A stretch of DNA of 64,000 bases from CAVTJL01 sp963752325 (GTDB lineage: Bacteria; Pseudomonadota; Alphaproteobacteria; Geminicoccales; Geminicoccaceae). The translations under genes were made by a program, and so were the position numbers. The notes below the pieces were generated by a model. The model worked only from the letters and a program-made list of their open reading frames with translations. It had not been told where the DNA came from and made no database searches. Numbering within the stretch: the stretch's first letter is position 1; each line of letters starts with the position of its first letter. Shown one piece after another: positions 36,922-47,153 of this stretch. The stretch is from the NCBI GenBank assembly GCA_963752325.1, contig CAVVXU010000005.1:1116001-1180000 (forward strand). The letters are read 5' to 3'.

Positions 36922-38230
36922 ATGAGCGAGAACGGCAAGTCGCAGTCCGTGCGCCTCTCGAGCGGGGACAACCGTAACGCCGAGCTGCCGGTGCTCAGCG
37001 GCAGCCTGGGCCCCGACGTCATCGACATCCGCAGGCTCTACGCCCAGACGGGCATGTTCACCTACGACCCGGGCTTCACCGCCACGGCCGCCTGCAGCTC
37101 CAAGATCACCTTCATCGACGGCGACGAGGGCATCCTGCTGCACCGGGGCTACTCGATCGAGGACCTGGCCGCCAAGAGCGACTTCCTCGAGGTGGCCTAC
37201 CTGATCCTCCATGGCGAGCTGCCCACCGCCAAGGAGTACGAGGACTTCACGCACCATGTGACCCACCACACCATGGTGCATGAGCAGATCAACCAGCTCG
37301 TGCGCGGATTCCGCCGGGACGCCCATCCCATGGCGGTGATGATCGCCGTCGTCGGCGCCCTGTCCGCCTTCTACTACGAGGACCTCAACATCGAGGATCC
37401 GCGCAATCGCGAGATCGCCAAGTACCGGCTGATCGCAAAGATCCCGACGATCGCCGCCATGGCCTACAAGTACTACGTGGGCCAGCCCTTCATATACCCG
37501 CAGGAACGACCTCGACTACGCCGCGAACTTCCTCCACATGATGTTCGCCGTGCCCTGCGAGCCCTACCAGTCCAATCCGGTGCTGTCGCGGGCGCTCGAC
37601 CGCATCTTCATCCTCCACGCCGATCACGAGCAGAACGCCTCGACCTCGACCGTGCGGCTCGTGGGCTCCACCGGCGCCTCGCCCTATGCGGCGATCGCGG
37701 GCGGCATCGCCAGCCTCTGGGGCCCCGCCCATGGCGGCGCCAACGAGGCGGTCGTGAAGATGCTCGAGCATATCGGCTCGGTCGACCACATCCCGGATTA
37801 TATCAACCGCGCCAAGGACAAGGACGATCCGTTCCGGCTGATGGGCTTCGGCCATCGCGTCTACAAGAACTACGATCCCCGCGCCGGGGTCCTGAAGGAG
37901 AGCGCCGACGAGGTGCTGGCTGAGCTCGGGCAGCGCAACAACGCCAAGCTCGCGATCGCCCGCGAGCTCGAGAAGATCGCGCTCAACGACGAGTACTTCC
38001 AGGAGCGCAAGCTCTTCCCGAACGTCGACTTCTACTCGGGCATCATCCTCGAGGCGATGGGCATCCCGACCAACATGTTCACGGCGATCTTCGCCCTGGC
38101 ACGGACGGTGGGTTGGATCGCGCAATGGAACGAGATGATCGAGGATCCCGAGCAGAAGATCGGGCGGCCGCGCCAGCTCTACACCGGCCCGGCGCAGCGG
38201 CCCTTCGTGGCGATCGAGGAGCGTCGCTGA
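36922..38230 (+). CDS. gltA: Citrate synthase (one frame break)
   Basis: This is the entry enzyme of the TCA cycle, of the type II hexameric class judging from the N-terminal domain (MFTYDPGFTATAACSSKITF). Active-site segments are ILHADHEQNAS, WGPAHGGANEAV and MGFGHRVYKNYDPRA. One extra base near 37503 (CAG-g-AAC) breaks the frame at FIYPQNDLDYAANFLHMM; corrected length is 435 residues. It follows gltX and converges on fabZ with a shared hairpin. Confidence 0.96.
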
Positions 38231-38254
38231 CCGTAGGGCCAGCCCGGGTCAGCG
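38225..38254. terminator. Bidirectional hairpin between gltA and fabZ
   Basis: CGCTGACC (38225-38232) and GGTCAGCG (38247-38254) form an 8-bp stem with a 14-base loop. The two arms contain the stop codons of the convergent gltA (TGA) and fabZ (reverse TGA). A stem built from the stops of both genes would act on both transcripts. No U-tract, so termination may be partial. Confidence 0.4.
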
Positions 38255-38731
38255 GTCGCCCTTGAGCATCACCTTGGCGGTCATGACCGCCTCGGCCGCG
38301 AGGTCGCCCGAGACCCTGGCCTTGCCCTCGAACCGCCAGACCGAGACGCGGTGGCGCACGACCGTCACCTCGAGCTCGAGCTGGTCGCCCGGGCGCACCG
38401 GACGCCGAAACCGCGTGTCGTCGATGCCCATGAAGTAGATCGGGCAGCCTTCGGCATGCTCGCCGAGGCTGCTGATCGCCATGATGGCCGAGGCCTGCGC
38501 CATCGCCTCGACGATCATCACCCCCGGCATGATGGGATCGCCGGGAAAGTGCCCGACGAAGTAGGGCTCGTTGAAGGTGACGTTCTTGATCCCGACGGCC
38601 GACTGGAAGGCGCGCATCCGCACCACCTTGTCGACCAGAAGCATCGGGTAGCGATGCGGGAGGATGCGCTGGACGCCGCGGAAGTCGACATCCGGCAGCT
38701 CCTCGCCGACGGCCCTCGTCGTCTCCGCCAT
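38249..38731 (-). CDS. fabZ: 3-hydroxyacyl-[ACP] dehydratase FabZ
   Basis: This hot-dog-fold dehydratase acts in fatty-acid elongation. The catalytic His and Glu are in YFVGHFPGDPIMPGVM and IVEAMAQA. At 160 residues it is of normal length. The ATG at 38731 starts MAETTRAVGEELPDVD. It is the last gene of the rpsB-to-fabZ block here. In many alphaproteobacteria lpxD lies before it and lpxA after it; neither is present, and the next gene is convergent gltA. Confidence 0.96.
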   Translation of the reverse strand: MAETTRAVGEELPDVDFRGVQRILPHRYPMLLVDKVVRMRAFQSAVGIKNVTFNEPYFVGHFPGDPIMPGVMIVEAMAQASAIMAISSLGEHAEGCPIYFMGIDDTRFRRPVRPGDQLELEVTVVRHRVSVWRFEGKARVSGDLAAEAVMTAKVMLKGDR

Positions 38732-38880
38732 AGCTCCGACCTTTCTTCTTGCGGCTCGTGCCGGCTGCGGCAGGACAGCCGCGCCGAGCACGGCCCTCGC
38801 CTCTGGATGCGCGCTCGCCCGCGCCCATAGCCGAAAAGACGAGCGAGGCCAAGGCGCTCGCGCCCCGCCGCGCGGCGGCG

Positions 38881-39492
38881 CTAGTTCGGCTTGTCGGGCG
38901 GCACCTTGACCGTCGGCAGCGTCTCGTCGAGGCGCTGCAGCACCTCGTCGGTGAGGTCGATCTTGGGCGAGAACAGCAGCACCCCCGAGCTCGGCAGCAC
39001 CAGATTGAAGCCGCGCTGGTCGGCGAGCTTGTCGACGACCTCGACCACGGTCTGACGCACCGTGTTCAGCGCCGCCTGCGAGGAGGCCTCGAGCTCGCGC
39101 CGCTTCTCCTGGGCGAGACGCTGGGCGGCCTGGACCTGCTCCTCGAAGGCGTCCCGCTGCTGGGCGAACGCGTCCGGCGCCAGGACGGCACGCTGCTTGG
39201 CCAGCCGCTCGTCCTCGAGATGCAGCCGCTGCTCCTCCTTGGAGAGCTGGTCGAGATAGGCCTTGCGCCGGGCCTCGATCTGATCGCGGATGCTCTGGGC
39301 CGCCTTGGCGTCGCGCAGGAGGCGTTGATAGTCCACGATCGCCGCGACCGCAGGCGGCAGCTTCTCGTCGGCGCTGGAGGAGGCGCCAGCAGCCGGCGTC
39401 GCCGGCTGCCCGCCTGCGGGCTGCCCGCCCGCTGCCCAGGCGGCCCCGTGCAGCGCCATCCCGAGCACGACGATCCCCACCGCCGTCCGCAT
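38881..39492 (-). CDS. OmpH/Skp-family periplasmic chaperone
   Basis: This 203-residue exported protein has a signal peptide (VGIVVLGMALHGAAWA) and an Ala/Gln-rich linker (GGQPAGGQPATPAAGAS). The Skp coiled-coil tentacle region follows (IRDQIEARRKAYLDQLSKEE to QAAQRLAQEKRRELEAS), then a C-terminal strand and helix. Skp carries unfolded outer-membrane proteins to the BAM complex. It lies 38 bases after bamA on the same strand. Confidence 0.9.
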   Translation of the reverse strand: MRTAVGIVVLGMALHGAAWAAGGQPAGGQPATPAAGASSSADEKLPPAVAAIVDYQRLLRDAKAAQSIRDQIEARRKAYLDQLSKEEQRLHLEDERLAKQRAVLAPDAFAQQRDAFEEQVQAAQRLAQEKRRELEASSQAALNTVRQTVVEVVDKLADQRGFNLVLPSSGVLLFSPKIDLTDEVLQRLDETLPTVKVPPDKPN

Positions 39493-39530
39493 CGCGGCCG
39501 CGCCGGGCGCGGCAGGGTGCCTGATCCGTC

Positions 39531-41802
39531 TCAGAACCGTGTGCCGAACGACAGCCGGAAGAGCTCGGTCTTGTCGTAGCTCTGCTTGACGATCGCCTCG
39601 GCAAAGTCGATCGACAGCGGCCCCAGGGGCGAGAGCCAGGACAGCCCGACGCCGGCCGACACCCTCGGGCTCGAATCGTCCTCGAGGGTGGGCCCGTTCA
39701 CGTCGATCCCGGTAAGCGTGCCGGCGTAGACGAAGGTGCGGCCGAAGATCCGGAACTCCTTGGGCAGGCCCAGCGGGAAGCGCACGTCGGCGCTGCCGAT
39801 GTAGTAGCTGTTGCCACCCAGCGCGTCGCCGGTGCTCCGGTCGCGTGGGCCGAGGCCGGCATACTCGAAGCCCGGAAAATTGTCGCCGCCGATGAAGAAG
39901 CGGTTGACGAGATGAATGTCCTCGCCGCCATAGCCGGCGATGTTGCCGGCGCTGCCGCCCAGTGTCAGCACGACGTCGGGCACGATCGAGTAGTAATAGT
40001 CGCCTGTGGCCTCGAGCTTGAGGAACTTGTTGTCGCCGCCGAGCCCTGCAACCTGCTGATCCAGCTTGGCGTAGACGCCGGACGACGGCAGGAACTTGGT
40101 GTCGCGCTTGTCGTAGGTGAAGCTCTGGCCGACGGCCGAGGTGACACGACTTCCCTCGTCGTCCTTGATGAATATCGAGGCATTCTTGTCGACATTGTTG
40201 ATGTCGTCGTTGCGCAGCGTGTAGTTCAGGCCGTGCCGCCATTGCTCCGAGAGCGGATAGCTGGCGCGTAGCACGCCACCCGTCGAGTTCTGATCGTAGT
40301 TGCTCTGGCTCTGCAGGTTGGTCTGGGAGATGAAGAGGTCGAAGCCGGCCGAGACGTTGCGGTTCAGGAAATAGGGGTCGGTGAAGCTGATCTGGCCCAG
40401 CTGGCGCTTCTGCGACAGGGTCAGGCTGATCTGCGCGTCCTGGCCATGACCCAGGAAGTTGCGCTCGCGAAGCGTGATGTCGCCCAGGATGCCGTCGGTC
40501 GTCGAGTAGCCGGCGCCGAACGACAGCTCGCCCGTCGACTTCTCGGCCACGGCGACCTTGACGATCACCTTGTCGGGCGCGCTGCCCTGCTGCGTCGTGA
40601 CGTCGACCTTCTCGAAATAGTTGAGGTCGCGGAGCCGCTGCTGGGCCTTGCGGAGCAGCGCCGAGTTGAAGGCGTCGCCCTCGGCGAGCTGGAACTGACG
40701 GCGGATCACGGAATCGAGGGTGCGCACATTGCCGGTGATCTCGATGCGCTGGATGTAGACGCGTGGCCCCTGGCGGATGTCGTAGGCCACGTCGACCGTC
40801 AGGCCGTCCCGGTTCTTGTTCTCGATCGGATTGACCTGGACGAACGCATAGCCCAGGCGCGTCAGCTCGCTCGTGATCGCCTGGACGGTGCTCTCGACCT
40901 CGTCCGCGTTGAAGGTCTGCCCTTCCTTCGTCGTGACCAGGCCCTTCAGGGTGTCGGGGCTGACGTCCTTCAGCTCGCTTTGGACGTCGATCTTGCCGAA
41001 CTTGTAGCGCGGCCCCTCGTCCAGCGTGAAGGTGATGAAGAACTCCTTGCCATCCGGCGTGAGCTCGGCCACGGCCGAGACCACCGCGAAATCGGCGAAG
41101 CCACGCGCCTCGTAAAAGCGCCTCAACAGCTCCTGGTCGAAGGCCAGGCGGTCCGGATCGTAGGTGTCGTCGGTCGAGAGGATGCGGTACCAGGCCGCCT
41201 CCTTGGTCTGGATCACGCCCCTGAGCGTGTTGTCGCTGAACGACTGGTTGCCGATGAAGGTGATGGCGCCGACCTTGGTCAGCGGGCCCTCGTTGATCTC
41301 GAAGACGAGGTCGACGCGGTTCTGGTCCAGCTTGATGATCTGCGGGATCGACCTTGGCCGAGTAGCGGCCGCTGCGGCGATAGAGCTCGAGGATGCGCTG
41401 GACCGCGTCCTGCACCCGCTGGCGGGTGTAGACGACACGCGGCTGGAGCTGCACCTCGGCCTGCAGCGTCTTGGTGTCGATCCGCTTGTTGCCCTCGAAG
41501 GCGATGCGGTTGATGATCGGATTCTCGACCACCTTGACGACCAGATTGCTGCCCGAGCGCTGGATCGAGACGTCGTCGAACAGACCTGTCGCATAGAGGT
41601 TCTTGAGCGAGCGGTCGATCAGCTCGGGATCGAAGGCGTCGCCCTTGTGCAACGCCAGATAGCTCTCGATCGTCTCGACCTCGATCCGCTGATTGCCCTC
41701 GACCTCAATAGTCTGGATGCGGCCGGGCGGGGTCTGCGCGCTCGCCTGCACGATGAACAGCAGGGCCAATACCATGGCCACCGCCTGAAGGAGCTGACGC
41801 AA
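39531..41802 (-). CDS. bamA: Outer-membrane protein assembly factor BamA (one frame break)
   Basis: This is the essential outer-membrane insertase. A signal peptide (LLQAVAMVLALLFIVQASA), five POTRA domains (about residues 25-420; for example QTIEVEGNQRIEVETIESYL and AITFIGNQSFSDNTLRGVI) and a 16-strand barrel with C-terminal LFRLSFGTRF are seen. One extra base near 41348 (GTC-g-ATC) breaks the frame; corrected length is 756 residues. The start is TTG at 41802, preceded by GAGGAGGGGG, and no ATG fits better. It lies between rseP and ompH. Confidence 0.95.
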
Positions 41803-41866
41803 ATCCCCCTCCTCGGTCGTTCCTTTGTTCTTCTTCCCGTGTCCCGGCGTCGGGCAAGACGCCGTT

Positions 41867-42988
41867 TTATGACACGAGCCGCGTTACGAACTCGACGATC
41901 TTCATCCGGACGAGGTCGTTCCAGGTGGCGAACACCATAAGCCCCAGCACCATGGCGAGGCCGAAGCGATAGGCGATCTCCTGGCTACGCTCGGTCAGCG
42001 GCTTACCGCGAATCGCCTCGATCGCATAGATCACGATATGGCCACCGTCGAGCATCGGGATCGGAAAGAGGTTGATGAGCCCGAGGTTGATCGACAGCAC
42101 GGCCGTGAACCAGATGGCCGGGACGAGCCCGTCCTGGGCGATCTCGCCCGACATCTGGGCGATGCGCAGCGGTCCGCCCAGATCCTGGGTGCCGCGCGCG
42201 CCGATGATCATCTGGCCCACGGCATAGAGCGTGCCGCCGATCATGCGGCCGGTCTCGCCCGTCGCCTGCACGACCGCCATGAAGGGGTTGCTGCGGCGGA
42301 ACTCGACCCCGGCCCGCGTCACGCCGATGAGGCCGATGCGGTGCACGTTGCCGAAGCGGTCGGTGACCTCGCGCAGCGCCGGCGTGATGGGGACCGACAG
42401 GTCCTTGCCGTCGCGGTCGATCGTGAAGGTCAGCTTCTGCTCGGCGCTGCCGCTGACGACGCCCTGGAGGTCCTCGAAGCTCGCGATCTTGCGGCCGTCG
42501 ACCTCCTGGATCTTGTCGCCCGCCTGCAAGCCGGCGGACGCGGCCGGGCTGTCGGGCTCGACCTGCCCCACCACGGCCGGGGTGAAAGGCTGGCCGCTGA
42601 CGACGAAGAGAAGCGCCAGCGCCACGATCGCGAAGACGAAGTTGGCCATCGGCCCGGCCGCGACGATGGCGATGCGCTGCGCCACCGTCCGACTGGGGAA
42701 GCTGCCCGGGGCCGCGGCCGTCGTCGGGTCGGCGGTGGCGCTCGTCGCGTCCGCGTCGCCCAGCATCTTGACGAAGCCGCCGAGCGGCACGGCGCTCACC
42801 TTCCAGCGCGTGCCGTGGCGATCGTTGAAGCCGAACAGCTCGGGCCCGAAGCCGATCGAGAAGGCCTCGACCTTGACCCCGGTGCGCCGCGCCACCCAGT
42901 AATGGCCGTACTCGTGGACGAACACCACCACCGAGAGGATGATGAGGAACGGAACGACATAGTGCGTGACGGTCGAGAGCAGCTCCAT
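41867..42988 (-). CDS. rseP: Site-2 metalloprotease RseP
   Basis: This intramembrane zinc protease cuts anti-sigma factors and signal peptide remnants. The zinc motif HEYGHYW is in the first helix (VVFVHEYGHYWVARR) and LINLFPIPMLDGGH carries the third ligand Asp. One PDZ domain (VEPDSPAASAGLQAGDKIQE) is visible. At 373 residues it is normal. The ATG at 42988 is preferred over the TTG one codon upstream. It sits between dxr and bamA, as in most proteobacteria. Confidence 0.95.
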   Translation of the reverse strand: MELLSTVTHYVVPFLIILSVVVFVHEYGHYWVARRTGVKVEAFSIGFGPELFGFNDRHGTRWKVSAVPLGGFVKMLGDADATSATADPTTAAAPGSFPSRTVAQRIAIVAAGPMANFVFAIVALALLFVVSGQPFTPAVVGQVEPDSPAASAGLQAGDKIQEVDGRKIASFEDLQGVVSGSAEQKLTFTIDRDGKDLSVPITPALREVTDRFGNVHRIGLIGVTRAGVEFRRSNPFMAVVQATGETGRMIGGTLYAVGQMIIGARGTQDLGGPLRIAQMSGEIAQDGLVPAIWFTAVLSINLGLINLFPIPMLDGGHIVIYAIEAIRGKPLTERSQEIAYRFGLAMVLGLMVFATWNDLVRMKIVEFVTRLVS

Positions 42989-43007
42989 CAATCCTCCAGC
43001 GACGCGA

Positions 43008-44198
43008 TCATCCGCGTCGTTCGAGCCGCTCGATCACCCGGTCCGCGCATCGGCGCGCCTCGCCGTCGCAGACATAGATAGCCTCGAGGCAGCCCAGCCG
43101 ATCGGCGGGCATCGCCGCCAACACCGCCTCTACCGTGCGGGCGATGTCGAGCAGGCCGATGCGTCCTCCGAGAAACGCCGCGACGGCAACCTCGTTGGCG
43201 GCATTCAAGATTGTAGGTGCGCCACCGCCGGCCCGCAAGGCGCTGCGGGCGAGGTCGAGTGCTGGAAAGCGTATCGGGTCGACCGGCTCGAAGTCGAGCC
43301 GCGCCACGGCGCCCAGGTCGAGGCGCGGCGCCGTCGTCCTGAGCCGGCCGGGCCAGCCCAGCGCGTAGGCGATCGGCACCCGCATGTCGGGCTGGCCCAG
43401 CTGGGCCAGCATCGAGCCGTCGCCGAAGGAGACGAGGCTGTGGACGATCGACTGCGGGTGGATGACGACGTCGATCGCCTCCTCCGGCATGCCGAAAAGA
43501 TGGTGCGCCTCGATCACCTCGAGGCCCTTGTTCATCATCGTGGCACTGTCGACGCTGATCTTGGCGCCCATCGACCAGCGCGGATGCGCCACCGCCTCGG
43601 CCGGCGTCGCCTTGGCCATGCGGTCCAGCGGCGCCAGCCGGAAGGGCCCTCCCGAGGCGGTGAGCACGAGCCGCTCGATGTCGCTCCGGCTGCTGCCGGC
43701 CAGCGCCTGGAAGATCGCGTTGTGCTCGGAATCGACCGGCAGGAGCACGGCACCCGAGCGGGAGGCGGCCTCGAGCACCAGCGCCCCCGCGCAGACCAGG
43801 CACTCCTTGTTGGCGAGCGCCACCATGGCCCCCCGCTCGAGCGCCGCCAGGGTGGCGCCGAGGCCGGCAGCACCGACGATCGCCGCCATCACCCAGTCGG
43901 TCGGCCGCGCCGCCGCCTCGACCAGCGCCGCCGGACCCGCGGCCGCCTCGATGCCGGTGCCGGCGAGCGCCGCCTTGAGCTCGCCATAGGCGGCCTCGTC
44001 GGCCACGACCGCGAGCCGCGCCCCGACCGAGCGGGCAAGGGCCGCGAGCTCGGCCACGCGCCGGCCGCCCGTCACGACCTCGACCCGGTAGGCGTCGGGG
44101 TCCTCGGCAACCAGCGCCAGCGTGCTGCGGCCGACGCTGCCGGTGGCGCCGAGGATGGTCAAGGAGCGCGGCCGCTCCCGTGATGGGGGGGTCCTCAA
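43008..44198 (-). CDS. dxr: 1-deoxy-D-xylulose 5-phosphate reductoisomerase
   Basis: This NADPH-dependent enzyme is the second step of the MEP isoprenoid pathway. Motifs are ILGATGSVGRSTLALV (NADPH), ALANKECLVCAG, PVDSEHNAIFQAL and the catalytic loop PHPRWSMG-like AHPRWSMGAKISVDSATM. The likely start is TTG at 44198, overlapping the cdsA stop (TTGA), giving 396 residues. A run of seven G on the plus strand near 44185 lies in the first codons, so the exact N-terminus is uncertain. The order cdsA-dxr-rseP is standard. Confidence 0.94.
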   Translation of the reverse strand: MRTPPSRERPRSLTILGATGSVGRSTLALVAEDPDAYRVEVVTGGRRVAELAALARSVGARLAVVADEAAYGELKAALAGTGIEAAAGPAALVEAAARPTDWVMAAIVGAAGLGATLAALERGAMVALANKECLVCAGALVLEAASRSGAVLLPVDSEHNAIFQALAGSSRSDIERLVLTASGGPFRLAPLDRMAKATPAEAVAHPRWSMGAKISVDSATMMNKGLEVIEAHHLFGMPEEAIDVVIHPQSIVHSLVSFGDGSMLAQLGQPDMRVPIAYALGWPGRLRTTAPRLDLGAVARLDFEPVDPIRFPALDLARSALRAGGGAPTILNAANEVAVAAFLGGRIGLLDIARTVEAVLAAMPADRLGCLEAIYVCDGEARRCADRVIERLERRG

Positions 44199-45029
44199 CC
44201 GACCGCTCCCGGTGCCAGCAGGGCCACGACCGCGGCGAAGACGGGAGCGGCGAAGAGGACCCCGTCCAGCCGGTCCAGGGCACCGCCGTGGCCGGGGATG
44301 AGGTGGCTGCTGTCCTTGATGTTGGCCCGCCGCTTCAGGAACGATTCGAAGAGGTCGCCGGTCTGGGCGACGAGGGCCAGGCAACCCGCCAGCAGGGAGG
44401 CGGCCGCGCCACCGTCCCAGGCGAGACGGGCGACGAGCTCGCCCACGATCATCGCCCCCGCGACGCCACCGGCGAGGCCGCTCCAGGTCTTGCCCGGGCT
44501 GATCGCCGGCGCCAGACGCGGGCCGCCCACCGTGCGGCCGACCATGAAGGCGGCGACGTCGGTGGCCCAGACGACGAAGAGGAGCCAGAGCACCACCCAG
44601 CCACCGCCCCGCGCCGGGTCGACGCGCAGCCAGACCAGCGCCACGGCCGGCAGGCCCAGATAGAGGACGCCCAGGGCGGTGCGGTCGACCAGGCCGCCGG
44701 GGACGAGCGCGGCGAGGCCGGCGCACAGAACGGCGCCGAGCAGGATCAGGCGAAGCGCCGCCGCGACGTCGCCCGCCATCACGAGGGTCGAGCGCGGCCG
44801 CCGGCACGGCGAGGGCGCTCAGCACGAGGAGATGGCGACCGGCGGCGGTGGCAGGCGCGGCGAGGCCGGCCCATTCCCAGGCCATCGCCGCCACGGCCAG
44901 CACGACGAAGCCCGTGAAGAACCAGCCGCCCAGCGCCACATCGCCCAGCGCCACGACGGCCAGCACCGTGCCCGAGAGGATGCGGAGGCGCAGCGCCCGG
45001 CCGGCGCCGTCAGCCGGCGTTGGCGCCAT
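44195..45029 (-). CDS. cdsA: Phosphatidate cytidylyltransferase (one frame break)
   Basis: This membrane enzyme makes CDP-diacylglycerol for phospholipid synthesis. About eight helices are present; the family signature is near the C-terminus: SHLIPGHGGALDRLDGVLFA. One extra base near 44790 (CTC-g-ACC) breaks the frame in the N-terminal half; corrected length is 277 residues. The ATG at 45029 overlaps uppS by 20 bases, implying coupled translation. It is essential, so the break is probably an error. Confidence 0.93.
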
Positions 45030-45753
45030 AGCGGCGCTCGCGGCGGGCGAACTCGCCAAGGGCCGTCTCCAGGTGGCGCTCGGTGAACTCGGGCCAGGTG
45101 GCGGCGACGAACACGAGCTCGGTGTAGGCCAGCTGCCAGAGGAGGAAGTTGCTGATGCGCTGCTCGCCGCTGGTGCGGATGAGGAGGTCGGGATCGGGGA
45201 TGTCCGCCGTGTAGAGGGCGCCGGCGAAGGCGGTCTCGTCGATCGCCTCGGCTGCCAGGCGCCCCTCCTGCACCGCCTGGGCCAGCGTCCGCGCCGCGTG
45301 CACGATCTCGCGCCGCGAGCCGTAGTTGAGCGCCACGACCAGATCGAGCCGGCGGTTGCCCAGCGTCCGCGCCTCGGCCGCCTCGATCAGGTCGCGGATG
45401 TCGGGCGCCAGACGCGAGCGCTCGCCGATCACGCGCACCCTGACGCCGTTCTTGTCGAGCTTGTCGATCTCGCTGCGGATGTAGTAGCGGAGCAGGTTCA
45501 TGATCTCGCCGACCTCGTCCTCGGGCCGGGCCCAGTTCTCCGAGGAGAAGGCGTAGAGCGTGAGATAGCGGACGCCCAGGCGCACGCAGCCCTCGACCAC
45601 GCGCCGTACCGAGGTGGCGCCCTGGCGGTGGCCGGCCACGGGCGGCAGCCCGCGCGAGCGGGCCCAGCGCCGGTTCCCGTCCATGATGATGGCGAGGTGT
45701 GCCGGCACGGCACCCTCGTCCCGTGCTGTCGCGCGCTTCTCGCTCACCGGCAC
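45010..45753 (-). CDS. uppS: Undecaprenyl pyrophosphate synthase
   Basis: This cis-prenyltransferase makes the C55 lipid carrier for cell-wall polymers. Conserved blocks are LAIIMDGNRRWARSRGLPP, AFSSENWARP and PDPDLLIRTSGEQRISNFLL. The length of 247 residues is normal. It overlaps cdsA and follows frr by 15 bases. Confidence 0.97.
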   Translation of the reverse strand: MPVSEKRATARDEGAVPAHLAIIMDGNRRWARSRGLPPVAGHRQGATSVRRVVEGCVRLGVRYLTLYAFSSENWARPEDEVGEIMNLLRYYIRSEIDKLDKNGVRVRVIGERSRLAPDIRDLIEAAEARTLGNRRLDLVVALNYGSRREIVHAARTLAQAVQEGRLAAEAIDETAFAGALYTADIPDPDLLIRTSGEQRISNFLLWQLAYTELVFVAATWPEFTERHLETALGEFARRERRYGANAG

Positions 45754-45768
45754 CCGCCCCGTTCCCGC

Positions 45769-46332
45769 TCAGACCGTCAGGATGTCCTTTTCCTTGTGGT
45801 CCAGCAGGTCGTTGATGCCCTCGATGTGGCTGTCGGTGAGGCGCTGGATCTCGTCGGCCCAGAGCTTGTGCTCGTCCTCGGAGATCTGGCTGTCACGCTC
45901 CATCTTCTTGAGCTCGTCCATGCCGTCGCGACGCACGTTGCGCACCGCGACGCGCGCCTGCTCGGCATAGCGATGCGCCACCTTGACGAGCTCGGTGCGA
46001 CGCTCCTGGCTCAGCTCGGGCAGCGGCACACGGATGAGCGTGCCGTCGACGGCCGGGTTGAGGCCCAGCGCCGAGGCGCGGATCGCCTTCTCCACCGCCT
46101 TGACGAGGCCCTTGTCCCATACCTGGACCGACAGCATGCGCGACTCCGGCACGTTGATCGTGCCCACCTGGTTGAGCGGCATCTCGGCACCGTAGGCATC
46201 GACCGTGATGGGCTCGAGAAGGCTCGCCGACGCGCGACCGGTGCGCAGGCCCTGCAGCTCCTTCCGCAGCACCTCGAGGGCGCCGTCCATGCGCTTTTGA
46301 AGCTCGTCGATGTCGGGATCGACACTGCTCAT
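45769..46332 (-). CDS. frr: Ribosome recycling factor
   Basis: This 187-residue factor splits post-termination ribosomes with EF-G. Landmarks are ALEVLRKELQGLRTGRAS, GTINVPESRMLSVQVWDKG and the C-terminal ISEDEHKLWADEIQRLTD. The start ATG overlaps the pyrH stop (ATGA). It is intact. Confidence 0.98.
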   Translation of the reverse strand: MSSVDPDIDELQKRMDGALEVLRKELQGLRTGRASASLLEPITVDAYGAEMPLNQVGTINVPESRMLSVQVWDKGLVKAVEKAIRASALGLNPAVDGTLIRVPLPELSQERRTELVKVAHRYAEQARVAVRNVRRDGMDELKKMERDSQISEDEHKLWADEIQRLTDSHIEGINDLLDHKEKDILTV

Positions 46333-47075
46333 CGTTGAGCCTCCTCCGTGATGATCGTGTAGGCGCCCCGGCCCGCCAGCACGCGGGCGAAGGCGCCGTT
46401 CGCGTGGACCGAGAACACGATGATCGGGATGCGGCTCTCGCGCGCAAGCGAAATCGCCGAGGCGTCCATCACCCGCAGGTCGTTCGCCAGCACGTCCATG
46501 TAGGTGAGCCGGTCATAGCGCTTGGCGTCCGGATCCTTCTTCGGATCGGCCGAGTAGACGCCGTCGACCTGGGTACCCTTCAAGATCGCGTCGCAGCCCA
46601 TCTCCGAGGCCCTGAGCGCCGCTGCCGTGTCGGTCGTGAAGTAGGGATTGCCGGTGCCGGCGGCGAAGATGACGACCCGGCCCTTCTCGAGGTGCCGGAC
46701 GGCGCGGCGGCGGATGTAGGGCTCGCACACCGCCGCCATCGGGATGGCCGACATCACCCGGGTCGGGATGCCGGCCTGCTGCTCGATCACGCTCTGCACG
46801 GCCAGCGCGTTGATGACCGTGCCCAGCATGCCCATGTAGTCCGCGGTCGAGCGCTCGACGCCGGCTGCGGCCAGCGTCCCGCCGCGGATGATGTTGCCGC
46901 CGCCGATCACGAGGCACAGCTCCACGCCCATCGCATGGACCTCGGCCACGTCCTCGGCGAGCTGATGCAGCACCGAGCGGTCGTGGCCGAACTCCCGGTC
47001 GCCCAGGAGCGCCTCCCCCGACATCTTGAGGAGGACACGCCGATATTGCGGGGGCTGCCTCGATGTCTCCTGCAT
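46329..47075 (-). CDS. pyrH: UMP kinase
   Basis: This hexameric kinase of the amino-acid kinase fold converts UMP to UDP. Conserved parts are VLLKMSGEALLGD, VIGGGNIIRGGTLAAAG, DYMGMLGTVINALAVQ and GTGNPYFTTDTAAALRA. It has 248 residues with no break. It follows tsf by 78 bases and overlaps frr by four. Confidence 0.98.
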   Translation of the reverse strand: MQETSRQPPQYRRVLLKMSGEALLGDREFGHDRSVLHQLAEDVAEVHAMGVELCLVIGGGNIIRGGTLAAAGVERSTADYMGMLGTVINALAVQSVIEQQAGIPTRVMSAIPMAAVCEPYIRRRAVRHLEKGRVVIFAAGTGNPYFTTDTAAALRASEMGCDAILKGTQVDGVYSADPKKDPDAKRYDRLTYMDVLANDLRVMDASAISLARESRIPIIVFSVHANGAFARVLAGRGAYTIITEEAQR

Positions 47076-47153
47076 GGCGGACGGCTCCTAAGATCAGCCC
47101 CAACAATACCGAACCAAGCCCTCGGGCGGATCCCGACCGGGCCGCCCGCCGCC

